Positions 39,677 through 50,598 are shown, counted from the stretch's first letter. The stretch is 64,000 nucleotides of DNA from Superficieibacter sp. 1612_C1 (GCF_015234305.1 NZ_JADGMI010000007.1:62001-126000), one strand, 5' to 3'. Notes: a model not told the origin generated them from the letters alone. Numbers and translations: made by a program.

Positions 39677-41935
39677 ATGTCAAAAGATGATAAAAACAGC
39701 AAAAATCACACTTCTCCCGTCCATGATGAAAGAGAAGCACAACCGGGTCTGGATTCTCTGGCTCCGAAAGATGGCTCCCATCAGCCGGATCCTAAACCTA
39801 CCGCTCCTGGTGAACAACCCACCGCGCCCGGCAGCCTGAAAGCGCCCGATGTCGAAAGCGATAAGTTAACGGCGCTGGAAAGCTTCCGTAAAGACAGCGA
39901 AAATCAGGCGTTAACCACCAACCAGGGCGTCAAAATTGCCGACGACCAGAACTCGCTGCGTGCCGGAAACCGGGGGCCGACGCTGCTGGAAGATTTTATC
40001 CTGCGCGAAAAGATCACCCATTTTGACCATGAGCGGATCCCTGAGCGCATCGTGCATGCACGCGGTTCCGCAGCGCACGGCTACTTCCAGCCCTATAAAG
40101 ATTTAAGCGACATCACTAAAGCAGACTTCCTCAGCGATCCGCAAAAGAAAACGCCGGTATTCGTGCGCTTTTCGACCGTTCAGGGGGGAGCTGGATCGGC
40201 GGATACCGTGCGTGACATTCGTGGTTTTGCCACCAAGTTCTATACCGAAGAGGGTATTTTTGACCTGGTGGGGAATAACACGCCGGTGTTTTTTATTCAG
40301 GATGCCCATAAATTCCCGGATTTCGTCCATGCGGTGAAGCCTGAACCACACTGGGCGATCCCGCAGGGCGCGACCGCGCACGACACCTTCTGGGATTATA
40401 TTTCTCTGCAACCTGAGACCCTGCATAACGTCATCTGGGCGATGTCCGACCGTGGTTTGCCGCGCAGTTTGCGCACGATGGAGGGCTTTGGCATTCATAC
40501 CTTCCGTCTCATCAATGCTGAGGGAAAAGCGACGTTTGTCCGTTTCCACTGGAAACCGGTGGCCGGTAAAGCGTCGATGGTGTGGGATGAGTCGCAGAAG
40601 CTGATTGGTCGCGATCCGGATTTCCACCGTCGTGAGCTGTGGGAATCAATTGAAGCAGGCGATTATCCGGAATTTGAATTGGGATTCCAGCTGATCCCGG
40701 AAGAAGATGAGTTTAAGTTTGATTTCGATTTACTCGACCCGACCAAGCTGATCCCGGAAGAGTTAGTGCCAGTACAGCTGGTTGGTAAGATGGTCCTCAA
40801 TCGTAACCCGGATAACTTCTTTGCCGAAAACGAGCAGGCCGCCTTCCACCCAGGGCATATTGTCCCGGGTCTCGATTTCACTAACGATCCTCTGTTGCAG
40901 GGCCGTCTGTTCTCCTATACCGATACCCAAATCAGCCGTCTTGGCGGGCCAAACTTCCACGAGATCCCGATCAATCGTCCGACCTGCCCGTACCACAATT
41001 TCCAGCGTGACGGTATGCACCGCATGGACATTGATACCAATCCGGCGAACTACGAACCCAACTCCATAAACGATAACTGGCCGCGTGAAACGCCTCCGGC
41101 GGCGAAGCGTGGCGGTTTTGAGAGTTATCAGGAGCGCGTTGACGGTAATAAAGTCCGCGAGCGTAGCCCGTCGTTTGCTGAATATTACTCCCATCCTCGC
41201 CTGTTCTGGAACAGCCAGACGCCAGTTGAGCAACAGCATATTATTGACGCCTTCAGCTTTGAACTTGGTAAGGTAAGCCGCCCTTATATTCGCGAGCGCG
41301 TGGTGGATCAATTGGTGCGCATCGACCTCAAACTGGCGCAAGCGGTGGCCGAAAATCTGGGCCTGACGCTGACGGATGAACAACTGGCGGTGACGCCACC
41401 GGCGGATGTGAATGGACTGAAAAAAGACCCGTCGCTGAGCCTGTACGCCATTCCTGGCGGCAGCGTTAAAGGACGCGTGGTGGGCGTACTGCTGAATGAT
41501 AAGGTGAAGTCGGCCGATTTGCTGGCGCTGCTGAGCGGGCTGAAAGCGGAAGGCGTTCACGCCAAACTGCTTTATTCCCGTATGGGCGAAATTAAAGCTG
41601 ATGATGGCAGCGCGCTGAACGTGATGGCAACCTTCGCTGGCGCGCCGTCGCTGACCGTTGATGCGGTGATTGTGCCCGGTGGCGATCTGAGCGGTCTGAA
41701 AGCCAGCGGTGAAGCGAATTACTATCTGCTGGAAGCCTATAAGCACCTGAAGCCTATCGTGCTGGCGGGTGATGCGCGCGAGTTTAAAACGGTACTGAAC
41801 GTTGATGCTCAGGGTGAAGAGGGAATTGTTGAAGCCGACGCTATTTCTGCGGCGACGGTGAAAGAGCTCATTACCCTGCTGGCCGCGCATCGCGTGTGGT
41901 CACGTAGCAGCAAAATCGCCAGTATCCCGGCGTAA
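39677..41935 (+). CDS. katE: Catalase HPII
   Basis: Large-subunit monofunctional catalase of 752 residues with an N-terminal disordered extension, the catalase core and a C-terminal DJ-1/amidotransferase-like domain (about 600-752). The distal His is in [10 protein letters not shown] (near 128) and the proximal heme Tyr in [11 protein letters not shown] (near 415). It protects stationary-phase cells against hydrogen peroxide and uses sigma-S in E. coli. Start at 39677 after AAGAGG. Confidence 0.97.
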   Translation: MSKDDKNSKNHTSPVHDEREAQPGLDSLAPKDGSHQPDPKPTAPGEQPTAPGSLKAPDVESDKLTALESFRKDSENQALTTNQGVKIADDQNSLRAGNRGPTLLEDFILREKITHFDHERIPERIVHARGSAAHGYFQPYKDLSDITKADFLSDPQKKTPVFVRFSTVQGGAGSADTVRDIRGFATKFYTEEGIFDLVGNNTPVFFIQDAHKFPDFVHAVKPEPHWAIPQGATAHDTFWDYISLQPETLHNVIWAMSDRGLPRSLRTMEGFGIHTFRLINAEGKATFVRFHWKPVAGKASMVWDESQKLIGRDPDFHRRELWESIEAGDYPEFELGFQLIPEEDEFKFDFDLLDPTKLIPEELVPVQLVGKMVLNRNPDNFFAENEQAAFHPGHIVPGLDFTNDPLLQGRLFSYTDTQISRLGGPNFHEIPINRPTCPYHNFQRDGMHRMDIDTNPANYEPNSINDNWPRETPPAAKRGGFESYQERVDGNKVRERSPSFAEYYSHPRLFWNSQTPVEQQHIIDAFSFELGKVSRPYIRERVVDQLVRIDLKLAQAVAENLGLTLTDEQLAVTPPADVNGLKKDPSLSLYAIPGGSVKGRVVGVLLNDKVKSADLLALLSGLKAEGVHAKLLYSRMGEIKADDGSALNVMATFAGAPSLTVDAVIVPGGDLSGLKASGEANYYLLEAYKHLKPIVLAGDAREFKTVLNVDAQGEEGIVEADAISAATVKELITLLAAHRVWSRSSKIASIPA

Positions 41936-41940
41936 CGAAA

Positions 41941-41968
41941 AACCGCAGCGCTGGCGCTGCGGTTTTAT
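41941..41968. terminator. katE / chb copy 1 bidirectional terminator
   Basis: AACCGCAGCG-CTGG-CGCTGCGGTT followed by TTATTTT, between the convergent katE and chbG (copy 1). The upstream AAAAA stretch gives a T tract on the minus strand as well. Confidence 0.88.
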
Positions 41969-41970
41969 TT

Positions 41971-42729
41971 TCACAGATCGTTAAAGTTTCCCAGCCGGAA
42001 GCCCCGCGCGGTTACCGCCGCTTTTAACGACGGTGCCGTCAGTACCTCCAGCTCCTCCAGACGCGGATAGCAGTATTTGCTCTCCTGCAACGCCTTATCG
42101 ACAAAACCGGGATGGCACATGACTTCAATTGACCGGTCGTTACGCGCAGCCGCGTTGTCCAGAATATCGAGGAAAAACGCCTCGTTGACATTTTCCGCAT
42201 AAAAAGTACTGGCAAAGCCATCACTGCTGCGCTCGTCAGTGAGCATAATTGCGTTTTGCGCAACAACTTCACGATCGATACGCACCGGCAGCCCTTTCTC
42301 ACCGGCAAATTTTGCGACGATGGTATACACCTGCGGGATCAGATGAACGTGATGATGGCTGTCGATATGCGTGGGCGCACGGCCAAAAACATCTAAAAAG
42401 CGCTGATACTGGCAGGCCAGTTCGCGCTCAACCTCCTGCGAATTTAATGCTCCCTGCTCTGCCACTTCCCAGACCCATTTCCCCAGCGTGCCGTCACGCG
42501 CCAGCGATGGCATGTCGGTTAAAGGACAACCAAAGCTGAGCACAAAATGTAACCCTACCCCGAGGTGCGGAACGTGCGCGCTGAGTTCTGCGGCGTGCTC
42601 CACCTCAGGCGCATTCATCATCGCCGTAGTGGACGTCACCACGCCATGACGCGCGGCCTCGATGATGCCGTAGTTAACGCCTTTGCTTAATCCAAAGTCA
42701 TCAGCGTTGACGATCAGTAAATGTTGCAC
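41971..42729 (-). CDS. chbG: Chitooligosaccharide deacetylase ChbG, copy 1
   Basis: YdjC-family deacetylase that removes one acetyl group from chitobiose-6-phosphate, which ChbF and ChbR require. The start is GTG at 42729 ([13 protein letters not shown]), six bases after AAGGAGG; it gives 252 residues. Longer in-frame readings overlap chbF. Metal-site motifs NADDFG (Asp), DSHHHVH and CHPGF are intact. It is the last gene of copy 1 and ends just before the katE terminator. I count 16 substitutions in 252 residues against copy 2. Confidence 0.94.
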   Translation of the reverse strand: MQHLLIVNADDFGLSKGVNYGIIEAARHGVVTSTTAMMNAPEVEHAAELSAHVPHLGVGLHFVLSFGCPLTDMPSLARDGTLGKWVWEVAEQGALNSQEVERELACQYQRFLDVFGRAPTHIDSHHHVHLIPQVYTIVAKFAGEKGLPVRIDREVVAQNAIMLTDERSSDGFASTFYAENVNEAFFLDILDNAAARNDRSIEVMCHPGFVDKALQESKYCYPRLEELEVLTAPSLKAAVTARGFRLGNFNDL

Positions 42730-44086
42730 GTCGTGCCTCCTTTGTTTAACGCGATGATTTAATAGCCGCAATCGCCTTCGCAAAGCGCGGCAGATGCGCC
42801 TGATGCGCCAGCAGCAGTTCGCGTACCAGCACTTCTGCATCGTTGTCGGAACGCATCAATGGGTTCAGGTTCAGCGCCAGCATCGCGTCGTTAAACTCGC
42901 CGCTCAGTGCCGCCCTGCTTGCCGCTATTTCGAAACACTTGATGGAGTGGATCAGCCCCAGCACTTTCTCGTCAAAATGCGTGATACGCGGGTGCGGCGT
43001 TGCGCCGTCACGGCCCAGCAGGCAGGTCATTTCAACCGTCCAGTCCTGAGGAATATTCTGCACGCATCCCTGATGCGGAATATTGATGTAGTGCTCGGTC
43101 TGCTTGTCATTGTAAATCGCGTTTATCACTTCACAGGCGGCATCGGAGTAGTATGCCCCGCCGCGCTGCTCCAGCTCTGCCGGTTTTACGTTCAGCGCAG
43201 GATCTTTATATAACTCGAAAAGCTGTTTTTCCAGTTTCTGCACCACCTGAGCGCGCGCGCCGCCTTTATAGAATTCGCCCATCTCAATCGCCAGCATCTC
43301 TTTGTGCTTAAAGTAATACAGCAAATACGAACACGGCAGCAGATTCAGTGAACGGATCAGGCCCTCGTTAAACGGCAGGCCAAAGATATTCTTGACGGTT
43401 CTGGCGGTCAGCGTGCCGGATGCCACGCCGTCAATCAGCTCGGCAAAACGTGACTGACCGTTAACCAGCACATCCTTGATAAACACCATATGGTTCAGAC
43501 CGAAGAGATCGATGGACAGGTCATCGCTATCTTCCAGTTTCAGCACGTCGTGGACGAACATTTTCATGCCGACCGGCACGTTGCACACGCCGATAAAGCG
43601 TTTAAAGTTAGTGTGGCGGTACACCGCCTCGGTCACCATCCCGGCCGGGTTGGTAAAGTTAACGATCCATGCGTTCGGGCAAATTTCCTCGACGTCTTTG
43701 ATAATGTCAAAAATGACCGGAATGGTGCGCAGCCCCTTAAACAGACCGCCAGCGCCGTTTGTTTCCTGCCCCAGATAGCCGTGGCTTAAGGGAATACTCT
43801 CGTCTTTTTCGCGCGCTTTCAGCTGGCCGACGCGCAGCTGAGTGGTGACAAAATCAGCCCCCTGAAGCGCCTGGCGGCGATCCAGCGTTTTGAAGACTTT
43901 CAGCGGTACGCCCGCCTTTTCCACCATTCGCTGACACAGGGCATGGATAATATCGAGCTTCTCCTGTCCTTCTTCCACATCCACCAGCCATAATTCGCTG
44001 ACGGGCAGTTCATCATAGCGTTTAATAAAACCTTCGAGTAATTCCGGGGTATAGCTGCTGCCGCCACCGATAGTGACCACTTTTAA
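41971..44086 (-). repeat. Near-identical chbF-chbG tract, copy 1
   Basis: From codon 5 of chbF to the chbG stop this 2116-base block matches 47528-49643 without net length change. Protein identity is about 97% (chbF) and 94% (chbG). Similarity falls sharply on both sides. Confidence 0.9.
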
Positions 44087-44098
44087 TTTCTGGCTCAT
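42746..44098 (-). CDS. chbF: 6-phospho-chitobiose glycosidase ChbF, copy 1
   Basis: GH4 NAD- and metal-dependent glycosidase that cleaves mono-deacetylated chitobiose-6-phosphate (also 6-phospho-cellobiose in E. coli mutants). The start at 44098 ([20 protein letters not shown]) gives 450 residues as in E. coli. The NAD-binding GGGSS loop, the NFTNPAG and GVCN (metal Cys) motifs, and the His of GLNHMVF are intact. Sixteen bases separate it from chbG. It differs from copy 2 by 12 substitutions after the first few residues. Confidence 0.95.
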   Translation of the reverse strand: MSQKLKVVTIGGGSSYTPELLEGFIKRYDELPVSELWLVDVEEGQEKLDIIHALCQRMVEKAGVPLKVFKTLDRRQALQGADFVTTQLRVGQLKAREKDESIPLSHGYLGQETNGAGGLFKGLRTIPVIFDIIKDVEEICPNAWIVNFTNPAGMVTEAVYRHTNFKRFIGVCNVPVGMKMFVHDVLKLEDSDDLSIDLFGLNHMVFIKDVLVNGQSRFAELIDGVASGTLTARTVKNIFGLPFNEGLIRSLNLLPCSYLLYYFKHKEMLAIEMGEFYKGGARAQVVQKLEKQLFELYKDPALNVKPAELEQRGGAYYSDAACEVINAIYNDKQTEHYINIPHQGCVQNIPQDWTVEMTCLLGRDGATPHPRITHFDEKVLGLIHSIKCFEIAASRAALSGEFNDAMLALNLNPLMRSDNDAEVLVRELLLAHQAHLPRFAKAIAAIKSSR

Positions 44099-44211
44099 AC
44101 TTTTTTCCTCGTGATCCATTGCGATGAATGCAATTACTCCTCCACATTCATCGCGGATATTAATTTTACTGTCGCATAGCTACGGGAAAATACCGTAGCG
44201 TGTGAATTGTT

Positions 44212-45036
44212 TTACTTGATGACCGTCAGTCGCTTGCGATAATTGCTTGGGGTAAAGGATGTCAGCTTTTTGAATGTTTTAATAAACAAACTTGGGCTAC
44301 TGTACCCTGACTCATAGGCAATATCGGTGACAGTGTAGTTCGTAATCTCAAGCTGTTTCATAGCAAAGTTAATGCGGATGTCATTAATGATCTGCATTGG
44401 CGTTTTGCTATAGTAACGCTGAGTTGCACGTGTTAAATACTCCTGAGTCTTTCCGGAAAGCGCGACCATATTTTCAAGCGCCCCCTCGCCAAACTTCATT
44501 TTATCGTGCATGGCTTCTACCGTTGTTTTCAGCCACTGTGGTATCACATCCTGCGATTGATCTTCACGATAATGCCGCAAACGGTTAATAATATAAAAAG
44601 ACACAACTTCTATAAACTCATCAAATTCAGTTTCGCGAAAATTCAGCGAAGCGATCACTGATTCGATATAGTTGAGAAATGTATTTTTAACAGAGTAAAC
44701 CTGCGAAGCGACCAGGCAGTATGGCATCAACGGCTGATAGTGGGTGGCAAAAAATTCTTTGCTTATCCCCACATTCAGAATGCGCGTCGCCCCAAACTCA
44801 TAAAAGCTCTGGTGATGCGAACCTAACGGGATAAACACAAAATCACCACGCTCAAGCAGAACCCGCTTACCGTTGATCTCTTGGTAGTAGCGCCCCGTAA
44901 GCACCAGCGTGAACTCATAGTAGTCGTGCTGGTGCAGACCACTCACGCTTTCCGTTTTGTTGTAGATGAAGACATGAAAATTGCGGCCGTTAAACAGTTG
45001 CTGTTCCCGTGCGGTGTTAATTTCCATGGTCATCAT
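44212..45036 (-). CDS. chbR: ChbR, AraC-family dual regulator, copy 1
   Basis: Cupin-plus-AraC regulator that represses chb without inducer and activates it with the ChbG-processed sugar phosphate. The 274-residue protein has the cupin region HQHDYYEF and two HTH motifs (ending in [18 protein letters not shown]). It is clearly closer to E. coli ChbR than copy 2 is. Three ATGs (45036, 45033, 45027) are possible; alignment with copy 2 favours the last (MEINTA), though all differ by only three codons. It lies 27 bases after chbA. Confidence 0.93.
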   Translation of the reverse strand: MMTMEINTAREQQLFNGRNFHVFIYNKTESVSGLHQHDYYEFTLVLTGRYYQEINGKRVLLERGDFVFIPLGSHHQSFYEFGATRILNVGISKEFFATHYQPLMPYCLVASQVYSVKNTFLNYIESVIASLNFRETEFDEFIEVVSFYIINRLRHYREDQSQDVIPQWLKTTVEAMHDKMKFGEGALENMVALSGKTQEYLTRATQRYYSKTPMQIINDIRINFAMKQLEITNYTVTDIAYESGYSSPSLFIKTFKKLTSFTPSNYRKRLTVIK

Positions 45037-45063
45037 CTTCGGCTGCCTTAGTGTATTGATAAC

Positions 45064-45411
45064 CTATTGTACCTTCTCGTGAAGTTCGATCAATTCAGCA
45101 ATCAGCTCGCGGGCCAGCATTGACGTCATAAGATGATCCTGCGCATGAACCAGCACCAGGCTCACCTTCATCTTCCCCTCGCCTTCATCACTTTCAATGA
45201 GCTGGGTCTGTACCCGGTGCGCGTCACTCAGGGCAATGCGCGATTGCTCCATCGTCTGTTTTGCCGCCGTAAAATCGCCCTGTTTGGCTTGCTTGAGCGC
45301 CGTATAAGCCAGACTACGCGCCTGACCTGAATTGATAATCAGCCCCATCACGACTTCTTCGAGGTCATTTTCCTGCACAGGTTCTGCCGTGATATTGTCC
45401 AGATCAAACAT
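45064..45411 (-). CDS. chbA: PTS EIIA, chitobiose-specific, copy 1
   Basis: Lactose/cellobiose-family EIIA, 115 residues, a trimeric helical phosphocarrier. Phosphohistidine His89 is in VLVHAQDH and Asp92 follows. It passes phosphate from HPr to ChbB. Position in the operon (B-C-A-R-F-G) matches E. coli. AAGGAAAA precedes the ATG. Confidence 0.96.
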   Translation of the reverse strand: MFDLDNITAEPVQENDLEEVVMGLIINSGQARSLAYTALKQAKQGDFTAAKQTMEQSRIALSDAHRVQTQLIESDEGEGKMKVSLVLVHAQDHLMTSMLARELIAELIELHEKVQ

Positions 45412-45461
45412 ACATTTTCCTTTTTACAATGGCGGTATGGGCTTCCCCATACCGCGTGTCA

Positions 45462-46820
45462 TCAGAATTTCAGTGCATTCGCGATATCTTCTTCGCTCTC
45501 TTCTTCCTCAATAACTGCCTGCGCCTTATTCGAGACCATAACAAACGGCAGGTAAATGAGCGTTGCGATAGCTAAGTTGACCAAGGCGACTAACAGTGCT
45601 GCGACACTGCCGTTACTGTTAAAGAACGCCCCCAAACCGGTGGGCATTGTCCATGGCGCAAGGTTAGTCACCGGAGGAATAATACCCATCGAATAGGCGG
45701 CAAGGGTAACCGCAGCCAGTATTGGCTGAACCAGCACGAACGGTATGAACATAACCGGGTTCATAATAATTGGCAGGCCAAAAAGGATCGGTTCGTTGAT
45801 CTGAAAGATACCCGACGGCAACGCCAGTTTTGCGACCTGACGGTGATCCGCGCGACGAGAGGCGATGAAGATGGCAATGATCAGACCCAACGTTGCACCA
45901 GAACCACCCAGCAGAACATAAGAGTCAAGCATGGGTTTAGCCCAGAAGTGGAACTGGTGTCCTGCCGCTATCGCCGCGTCAACGGAACCGTACTGGTTAT
46001 ACAGCGCAATGTTTTCCAGCGCCCATGGCGTCATAATGCCGTTATCCAGCGCGGTCAGCGCCAGGGAACCATGCACACCAAAGAACCACAGTAACGTGTT
46101 GAATATGACATATGCCCAACCAACGACGCCGCCCATCGCTGCCAACGGCTTCGAGATGGAGTCCATGATGATCTGATGGAAGTTACTGCCGTAAGAGGCT
46201 AACAGCCAGGAGATAACCCCGAAAATACAGAGAATAATAAAGCCTGGGATCAGCGCGGAAAAAGAACGGGATACGGAGGAAGGCACACTATCTGGTAGGG
46301 TGATCACCCAGTTACGACGAATAACGAAGGTGAACATTTCAGCCACGACCAGACCAATAATCATGCCTGAAATAATATTCTGACCACCAAGCCAGTTCGC
46401 CCCAACCGCATAGGCTTCCCCAACGCTGAAGGGCGTTACGGTCATAAACGCCGCCACCGCCAGTAACCCTGCCGCCATTGGATCGACTTTGCGTTCTTCA
46501 GCAAGCGCGGACCCAATAAAGAAGGGAGCCATCAGTGACATAATGCCGAGGGTACCGTTATAGACGTTGCCGCCAATGCCTTTAAAGCTATTTAAGGTTT
46601 CAATGGTTGACGCATCCAGCCGTATTCCCATTGAATAAAAGAAAGAACCTTCGCCAAAGCTCAAAAATACGTTATTGATGAGAACAAACATGGCCCCTGC
46701 GAGGGTCAGCGGCATTAATTTAATAAAGCCATTTTTAATGGCATTGATGTGCGGTTGCTTGCCTATTTTTACAGCAAAAGGAAGCAGCACCTTTTCAAGC
46801 GAATCGATCACTTTACTCAT
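45462..46820 (-). CDS. chbC: PTS EIIC, chitobiose permease, copy 1
   Basis: Membrane permease for N,N'-diacetylchitobiose, 452 residues from ATG at 46820 ([17 protein letters not shown]), equal to E. coli ChbC. Conserved segments include [17 protein letters not shown] and the substrate-site region [15 protein letters not shown]. About ten helices are apparent. The C-terminal [15 protein letters not shown] tail is as in E. coli. Roughly 80% identical by eye to copy 2. Confidence 0.96.
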   Translation of the reverse strand: MSKVIDSLEKVLLPFAVKIGKQPHINAIKNGFIKLMPLTLAGAMFVLINNVFLSFGEGSFFYSMGIRLDASTIETLNSFKGIGGNVYNGTLGIMSLMAPFFIGSALAEERKVDPMAAGLLAVAAFMTVTPFSVGEAYAVGANWLGGQNIISGMIIGLVVAEMFTFVIRRNWVITLPDSVPSSVSRSFSALIPGFIILCIFGVISWLLASYGSNFHQIIMDSISKPLAAMGGVVGWAYVIFNTLLWFFGVHGSLALTALDNGIMTPWALENIALYNQYGSVDAAIAAGHQFHFWAKPMLDSYVLLGGSGATLGLIIAIFIASRRADHRQVAKLALPSGIFQINEPILFGLPIIMNPVMFIPFVLVQPILAAVTLAAYSMGIIPPVTNLAPWTMPTGLGAFFNSNGSVAALLVALVNLAIATLIYLPFVMVSNKAQAVIEEEESEEDIANALKF

Positions 46821-46900
46821 AATGAATACCCTTAAAGGCCGCAATCAATTTGCGGCGTTTAATAATGAAATAACTCTTTGACGGGAAAAATAATAAAAAA

Positions 46901-47221
46901 TTATTGCGCAGCAGCTTTTTTAATAGCAGCAACGGCTGCTTTAAGTACACCTAAACCATCGACCTTACCATAAAGCGTTGAATCAATTACTTCAATAGGT
47001 TTGTTCGGTAGAATTTTTTGAATATCCTGCAACATGTAGCCAATTTGCGGCCCAAGGAGAATAACATCGGCTTGCGGACCTTTTTCCGCAGCAAATGCTT
47101 CAGAAAACGCTTCAATTACGACAGGCACTTCATATTTCTCAGCCTGCGCACGCATTTTGGATACCAATAAAGATGTAGACATCCCCGCAGAGCAAAAAAG
47201 ATAAATATATTTCTTTTCCAT
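46901..47221 (-). CDS. chbB: PTS EIIB, chitobiose-specific, copy 1
   Basis: Lactose/cellobiose-type EIIB of 106 residues with phospho-Cys10 in [12 protein letters not shown]. First gene of copy 1, starting behind GAGGAAGCG; the promoter lies about 90 bases upstream. Encodes the carrier that donates phosphate to chitobiose at ChbC. Confidence 0.96.
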   Translation of the reverse strand: MEKKYIYLFCSAGMSTSLLVSKMRAQAEKYEVPVVIEAFSEAFAAEKGPQADVILLGPQIGYMLQDIQKILPNKPIEVIDSTLYGKVDGLGVLKAAVAAIKKAAAQ

Positions 47222-47310
47222 TCTCGCTTCCTCAACTTATGAATTATGTCATCACTGGTCGATGTTTCATTGACCCTACCTCGTTGTGATGACCTCCTGT
47301 TTATGAGTCG

Positions 47311-47415
47311 AGTATACGGCATCTCTTTGGGTCAGAAAAATCCATCCGGGCAAGAAATCATCTCTCATTGACCTCTCGTTATGATTTTCTTCACACTTTA
47401 CTCAAATAATTCGCG
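47311..47415 (-). promoter_or_regulatory. chb copy 1 promoter: -10, ChbR-like box, CRP site, NagC-like box
   Basis: Reading on the minus strand: putative NagC box CGCGAATTATTTGA (47402-47415), CRP site TGTGA-AGAAAA-TCATA (47380-47395), GAGGTCAA (47368-47375, likely one ChbR half-site) and -10 TATACT (47311-47316) with a poor -35. Two more TGACC-type repeats (47270-47275 and 47290-47296) lie near the start of the transcript. Order and distances are the same in copy 2. Confidence 0.7.
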
Positions 47416-47437
47416 CAATTAAATAAGCATTTGAATC

Positions 47438-47467
47438 ATAAAAAAGCCCGACGGGGATGTCGGGCTT
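47438..47467 (-). terminator. chb copy 2 terminator
   Basis: AAGCCCGAC-GGGGAT-GTCGGGCTT with a T6 tract on the minus strand. It ends the copy 2 operon 60 bases after chbG and isolates the copy 1 promoter. Confidence 0.88.
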
Positions 47468-47527
47468 CAGACTGCTGACAAACGTTATACCATTGAATTT
47501 GCCTGGCGACGTGGCCGCAGTTTTCTT

Positions 47528-48286
47528 TTACAGATCGCTGAAGTTTCCCAGCCGGAAGCCCCGCGCGGTTACCGCCGCTTTTAATGACGGCGCTGTCAGC
47601 ACCTCCAGCTCCTCCAGCCGCGGATAGCAGTATTTGCTCTCCTGCAACGCCTTATCGACAAAACCGGGATGGCACATGACTTCAATTGACCGCTCACCAC
47701 GCGCAGCGGCGTCGTCCAGAAGAGTGAGAAAAAACGCCTCGTTGACGTTTTCCGCATAGAAGTTGCTGGCAAAGCTGTCGCTGCTGCGCTCGCCGGTGAG
47801 CGTAATCGCGTTTTGCGCAACAACTTCACGATCGATACGCACCGGCAGCCCCTTCTCACCGGCAAATTTTGCGACAATGGCATACACCTGGGGGATCAGA
47901 TGGACGTGATGATGGCTGTCAATATGCGTGGGCGCACGGCCAAAAACATCTAAAAAGCGCTGATACTGGCAGGCCAGTTCGCGCTCAACCTCCTGCGAAT
48001 TTAACGCTCCCTGCTCAGCCACTTCCCAGACCCATTTCCCCAGCGTGCCGTCACGCGCCAGCGAAGGCATGTCGGTTAAAGGACAACCAAAGCTGAGCAC
48101 AAAATGCAGCCCGACGCCCAGTTGCGGCGTCTGCGCGCTCAGTTCTGCGGCATGCTCCACCGCAGGCGCGTTCATCATCGCGGTGGTGGAGGTCACCACG
48201 CCATGACGCGCGGCCTCGATGATGCCGTAGTTAACGCCTTTGCTTAATCCAAAGTCATCAGCGTTGACGATCAATAAACGTTGCAC
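47528..48286 (-). CDS. chbG: Chitooligosaccharide deacetylase ChbG, copy 2
   Basis: Second deacetylase, 252 residues from GTG at 48286 ([13 protein letters not shown]), six bases after AAAGGAGG, the same arrangement as copy 1. All metal and catalytic motifs (NADDFG, DSHHHVH, CHPGF) are conserved, so it should be active. Most differences from copy 1 cluster in residues 40-52 and 130-195. The gene ends the copy 2 operon; beyond the stop similarity to copy 1 fades within about 15 bases. Confidence 0.93.
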   Translation of the reverse strand: MQRLLIVNADDFGLSKGVNYGIIEAARHGVVTSTTAMMNAPAVEHAAELSAQTPQLGVGLHFVLSFGCPLTDMPSLARDGTLGKWVWEVAEQGALNSQEVERELACQYQRFLDVFGRAPTHIDSHHHVHLIPQVYAIVAKFAGEKGLPVRIDREVVAQNAITLTGERSSDSFASNFYAENVNEAFFLTLLDDAAARGERSIEVMCHPGFVDKALQESKYCYPRLEELEVLTAPSLKAAVTARGFRLGNFSDL

Positions 48287-49643
48287 AGGGTGCCTCCTTT
48301 CATTACTGCGATGATTTAATGGCGGCAATCGCCTTCGCGAAGCGCGGCAGATGCGCCTCATGCGCCAGCAGCAGTTCGCGTACCAGCACTTCTGCATCGT
48401 TGTCGGAACGCATCAGCGGGTTAAGGTTCAGCGCCAGCATCGCGTCGTTAAACACGCCGCTCAGTGCCGCCCTGCTTGCCGCTATTTCGAAACACTTGAT
48501 GGTGTGGATCAGCCCCAGCACTTTTTCATCAAAATGGGTGATGCGCGGGTGTGGCGTCGCGCCGTTGCGACCCAGCAGGCAGGTCATCTCAACCGTCCAG
48601 TCCTGCGGAATATTCTGCACGCTTCCCTGATGCGGAATATTGATGTAGTGCTCAGTTTGCTTGTCGTTGTAAATCGCGTTAATCACTTCACAGGCGGCAT
48701 CGGAGTAGTACGCGCCGCCGCGCTGCTCAAGCTCCGCCGGTTTTACGTTCAGATGGGGATCTTTATACAGTTCGAAAAGCTGTTTTTCGAGCTGCTGGAC
48801 GACCTGAGCGCGCGCGCCGCCTTTATAGAATTCGCCCATCTCAATCGCCAGCATCTCTTTGTGCTTAAAGTAATACAGCAGATACGAACACGGCAGCAGA
48901 TTGAGCGAACGGATCAGCCCTTCATTAAACGGCAGGCCAAAGATATTTTTGACGGTTCTGGCGGTCAGCGTACCGGAGGCCACACCGTCGATCAGTTCGG
49001 CAAAACGCGACTGGCCGTTGACCAGCACATCTTTAATAAAGACCATATGGTTCAGGCCGAACAGATCGATGGACAGATCGTCGCTCTCTTCCAGTTTCAG
49101 CACGTCGTGGACGAACATTTTCATGCCGACCGGCACGTTGCACACGCCGATAAAGCGTTTAAAGTTAGTGTGGCGGTACACCGCCTCGGTCACCATGCCG
49201 GCCGGGTTGGTAAAGTTAACGATCCATGCGTTCGGACAAATTTCTTCGACGTCTTTGATAATGTCAAAGATGACCGGAATGGTACGCAGGCCCTTAAACA
49301 GACCGCCTGCGCCGTTGGTCTCCTGGCCCAGATAGCCGTGGCTTAGCGGAATACGTTCATCTTTTTCACGCGCTTTCAGCTGGCCGACGCGCAGCTGGGT
49401 GGTGACGAAATCCGCACCCTGTAGCGCCTGGCGGCGATCCAGCGTTTTAAAGACTTTTAGCGGCACGCCCGCCTTTTCCACCATCCGTTGACACAGGCTA
49501 TGAATAATATCGAGCTTTTCCTGACCCTCTTCCACATCCACCAGCCACAATTCGCTTACCGGCAGTTCATGATAGCGCTTAATAAAACCTTCCAGTAATT
49601 CCGGCGTGTAGCTACTGCCACCACCAATAGTGACAACTTTTAA
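47528..49643 (-). repeat. Near-identical chbF-chbG tract, copy 2
   Basis: Partner of 41971-44086; equal length of 2116 bases, with the same 16-base chbF-chbG gap. See copy 1. Confidence 0.9.
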
Positions 49644-49652
49644 ACTTTTCAT
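48303..49652 (-). CDS. chbF: 6-phospho-chitobiose glycosidase ChbF, copy 2
   Basis: Second GH4 glycosidase, 449 residues, starting [14 protein letters not shown] behind GGGG. NAD-binding and metal motifs are identical to copy 1. The first three codons differ from copy 1 in length and sequence, and upstream DNA does not match, so the near-identical block begins at codon 4. Expected to cleave the same class of diacetyl- or deacetyl-chitobiose phosphates. Confidence 0.94.
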   Translation of the reverse strand: MKSLKVVTIGGGSSYTPELLEGFIKRYHELPVSELWLVDVEEGQEKLDIIHSLCQRMVEKAGVPLKVFKTLDRRQALQGADFVTTQLRVGQLKAREKDERIPLSHGYLGQETNGAGGLFKGLRTIPVIFDIIKDVEEICPNAWIVNFTNPAGMVTEAVYRHTNFKRFIGVCNVPVGMKMFVHDVLKLEESDDLSIDLFGLNHMVFIKDVLVNGQSRFAELIDGVASGTLTARTVKNIFGLPFNEGLIRSLNLLPCSYLLYYFKHKEMLAIEMGEFYKGGARAQVVQQLEKQLFELYKDPHLNVKPAELEQRGGAYYSDAACEVINAIYNDKQTEHYINIPHQGSVQNIPQDWTVEMTCLLGRNGATPHPRITHFDEKVLGLIHTIKCFEIAASRAALSGVFNDAMLALNLNPLMRSDNDAEVLVRELLLAHEAHLPRFAKAIAAIKSSQ

Positions 49653-49752
49653 ATAAAACCCCGTTCAGTAAATGATCGCCGTGATTAATAGATTCACGGA
49701 ATCCATAACTGTGAATTGATAATTTAAATAAATTCCTGCGCGGTAGTATTAA

Positions 49753-50565
49753 TTAGCTACCACAATGCTTTTTGCGATAAGCCCCCGGCGTAAACGCCGT
49801 TAACTTTTTAAAAGTCTTAATAAAAATACAGGGACTGCTAAACCCGGCGTCATAAGCAATATCGGCCACCGAGAAATTGGTGGTTTCAAGCTGCTTCTTG
49901 CAAAAATTAATCCGGATATCGTTAATAATTTGCACCGGCGTCTTGTTGTAATACTTTTGCGTGGAGCGCGTGAGATACGCCTGACTCTTACCGGAAATCG
50001 TAATCATCTTCTCCAGCGCGTTCTCACCAAACATGGTTTTATCATGCATCTCCTTCACGGTTCGCCTCAGCCAGAGGGGGATATCATCATCTTCCACCTG
50101 CTCTTTATAATGCTGTAAACGGTTAACAATATAAAACGTCAACAGCTTATTGAACTCATCGAATTCATCATCGCGAAAATTTAGCGAGGCAATGGTTGAC
50201 TCAATGTAGGTGAGAAACTCTTTCTTAATATGATACTTTTGCGAGGCGACAAAGCAAAAAGGTAACAGGTACAGGTAATGCTCATCAAAAAATGAACGGC
50301 TGATCCCCATATTTAAAATACGCGTCATACCAAATTCATAAAAGGTTTGATGGTGCGAACCAATGGGAACGAAGACAAAATCCCCTCGCTCCAGCAGTAC
50401 CCGTTTACCATTGATCTCCTGATAACAGTTTCCCGTCAGAACAATGGTAAACTCGTAATAGTCATGCTGATGTAATCCACTGACGCTTTCAACCTTATCA
50501 AGAATGAATATATGAAAATCTTCACTGTTCAAAAATTGACTTGCGCGTACCGTTTGGATTTCCAT
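49753..50565 (-). CDS. chbR: ChbR-like AraC-family regulator, copy 2 (diverged)
   Basis: AraC regulator of 270 residues ([14 protein letters not shown]) with the cupin HQHDYYEF motif and a full C-terminal pair of HTH motifs ([14 protein letters not shown] and [13 protein letters not shown]). AGGAG lies six bases before the ATG. By eye about two-thirds identical to copy 1, far less than the flanking enzyme genes. The cupin inner wall and the first HTH carry many changes, so ligand or operator preference may have shifted (inference). Confidence 0.92.
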   Translation of the reverse strand: MEIQTVRASQFLNSEDFHIFILDKVESVSGLHQHDYYEFTIVLTGNCYQEINGKRVLLERGDFVFVPIGSHHQTFYEFGMTRILNMGISRSFFDEHYLYLLPFCFVASQKYHIKKEFLTYIESTIASLNFRDDEFDEFNKLLTFYIVNRLQHYKEQVEDDDIPLWLRRTVKEMHDKTMFGENALEKMITISGKSQAYLTRSTQKYYNKTPVQIINDIRINFCKKQLETTNFSVADIAYDAGFSSPCIFIKTFKKLTAFTPGAYRKKHCGS

Positions 50566-50598
50566 CGCACTCTCCTGTTACCCGGTATTCTTTACAGC

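Noticed and set aside
40763-41890. Minus-strand open frame of 375 codons opposite katE
   Set aside because: Antisense shadow of a fully conserved gene; no plausible domain and no start signal.
42730-42840. N-terminal extensions of chbG in both copies (also 48287-48397)
   Set aside because: They overlap the chbF coding region in another frame, and GTG starts with AGGAGG six bases upstream are available at 42729 and 48286.
48351-49346. Plus-strand open frame of 331 codons opposite chbF copy 2
   Set aside because: Antisense to chbF; the equivalent frame in copy 1 is broken (separate shorter frames) despite 97% identity, so it is not conserved as a gene.
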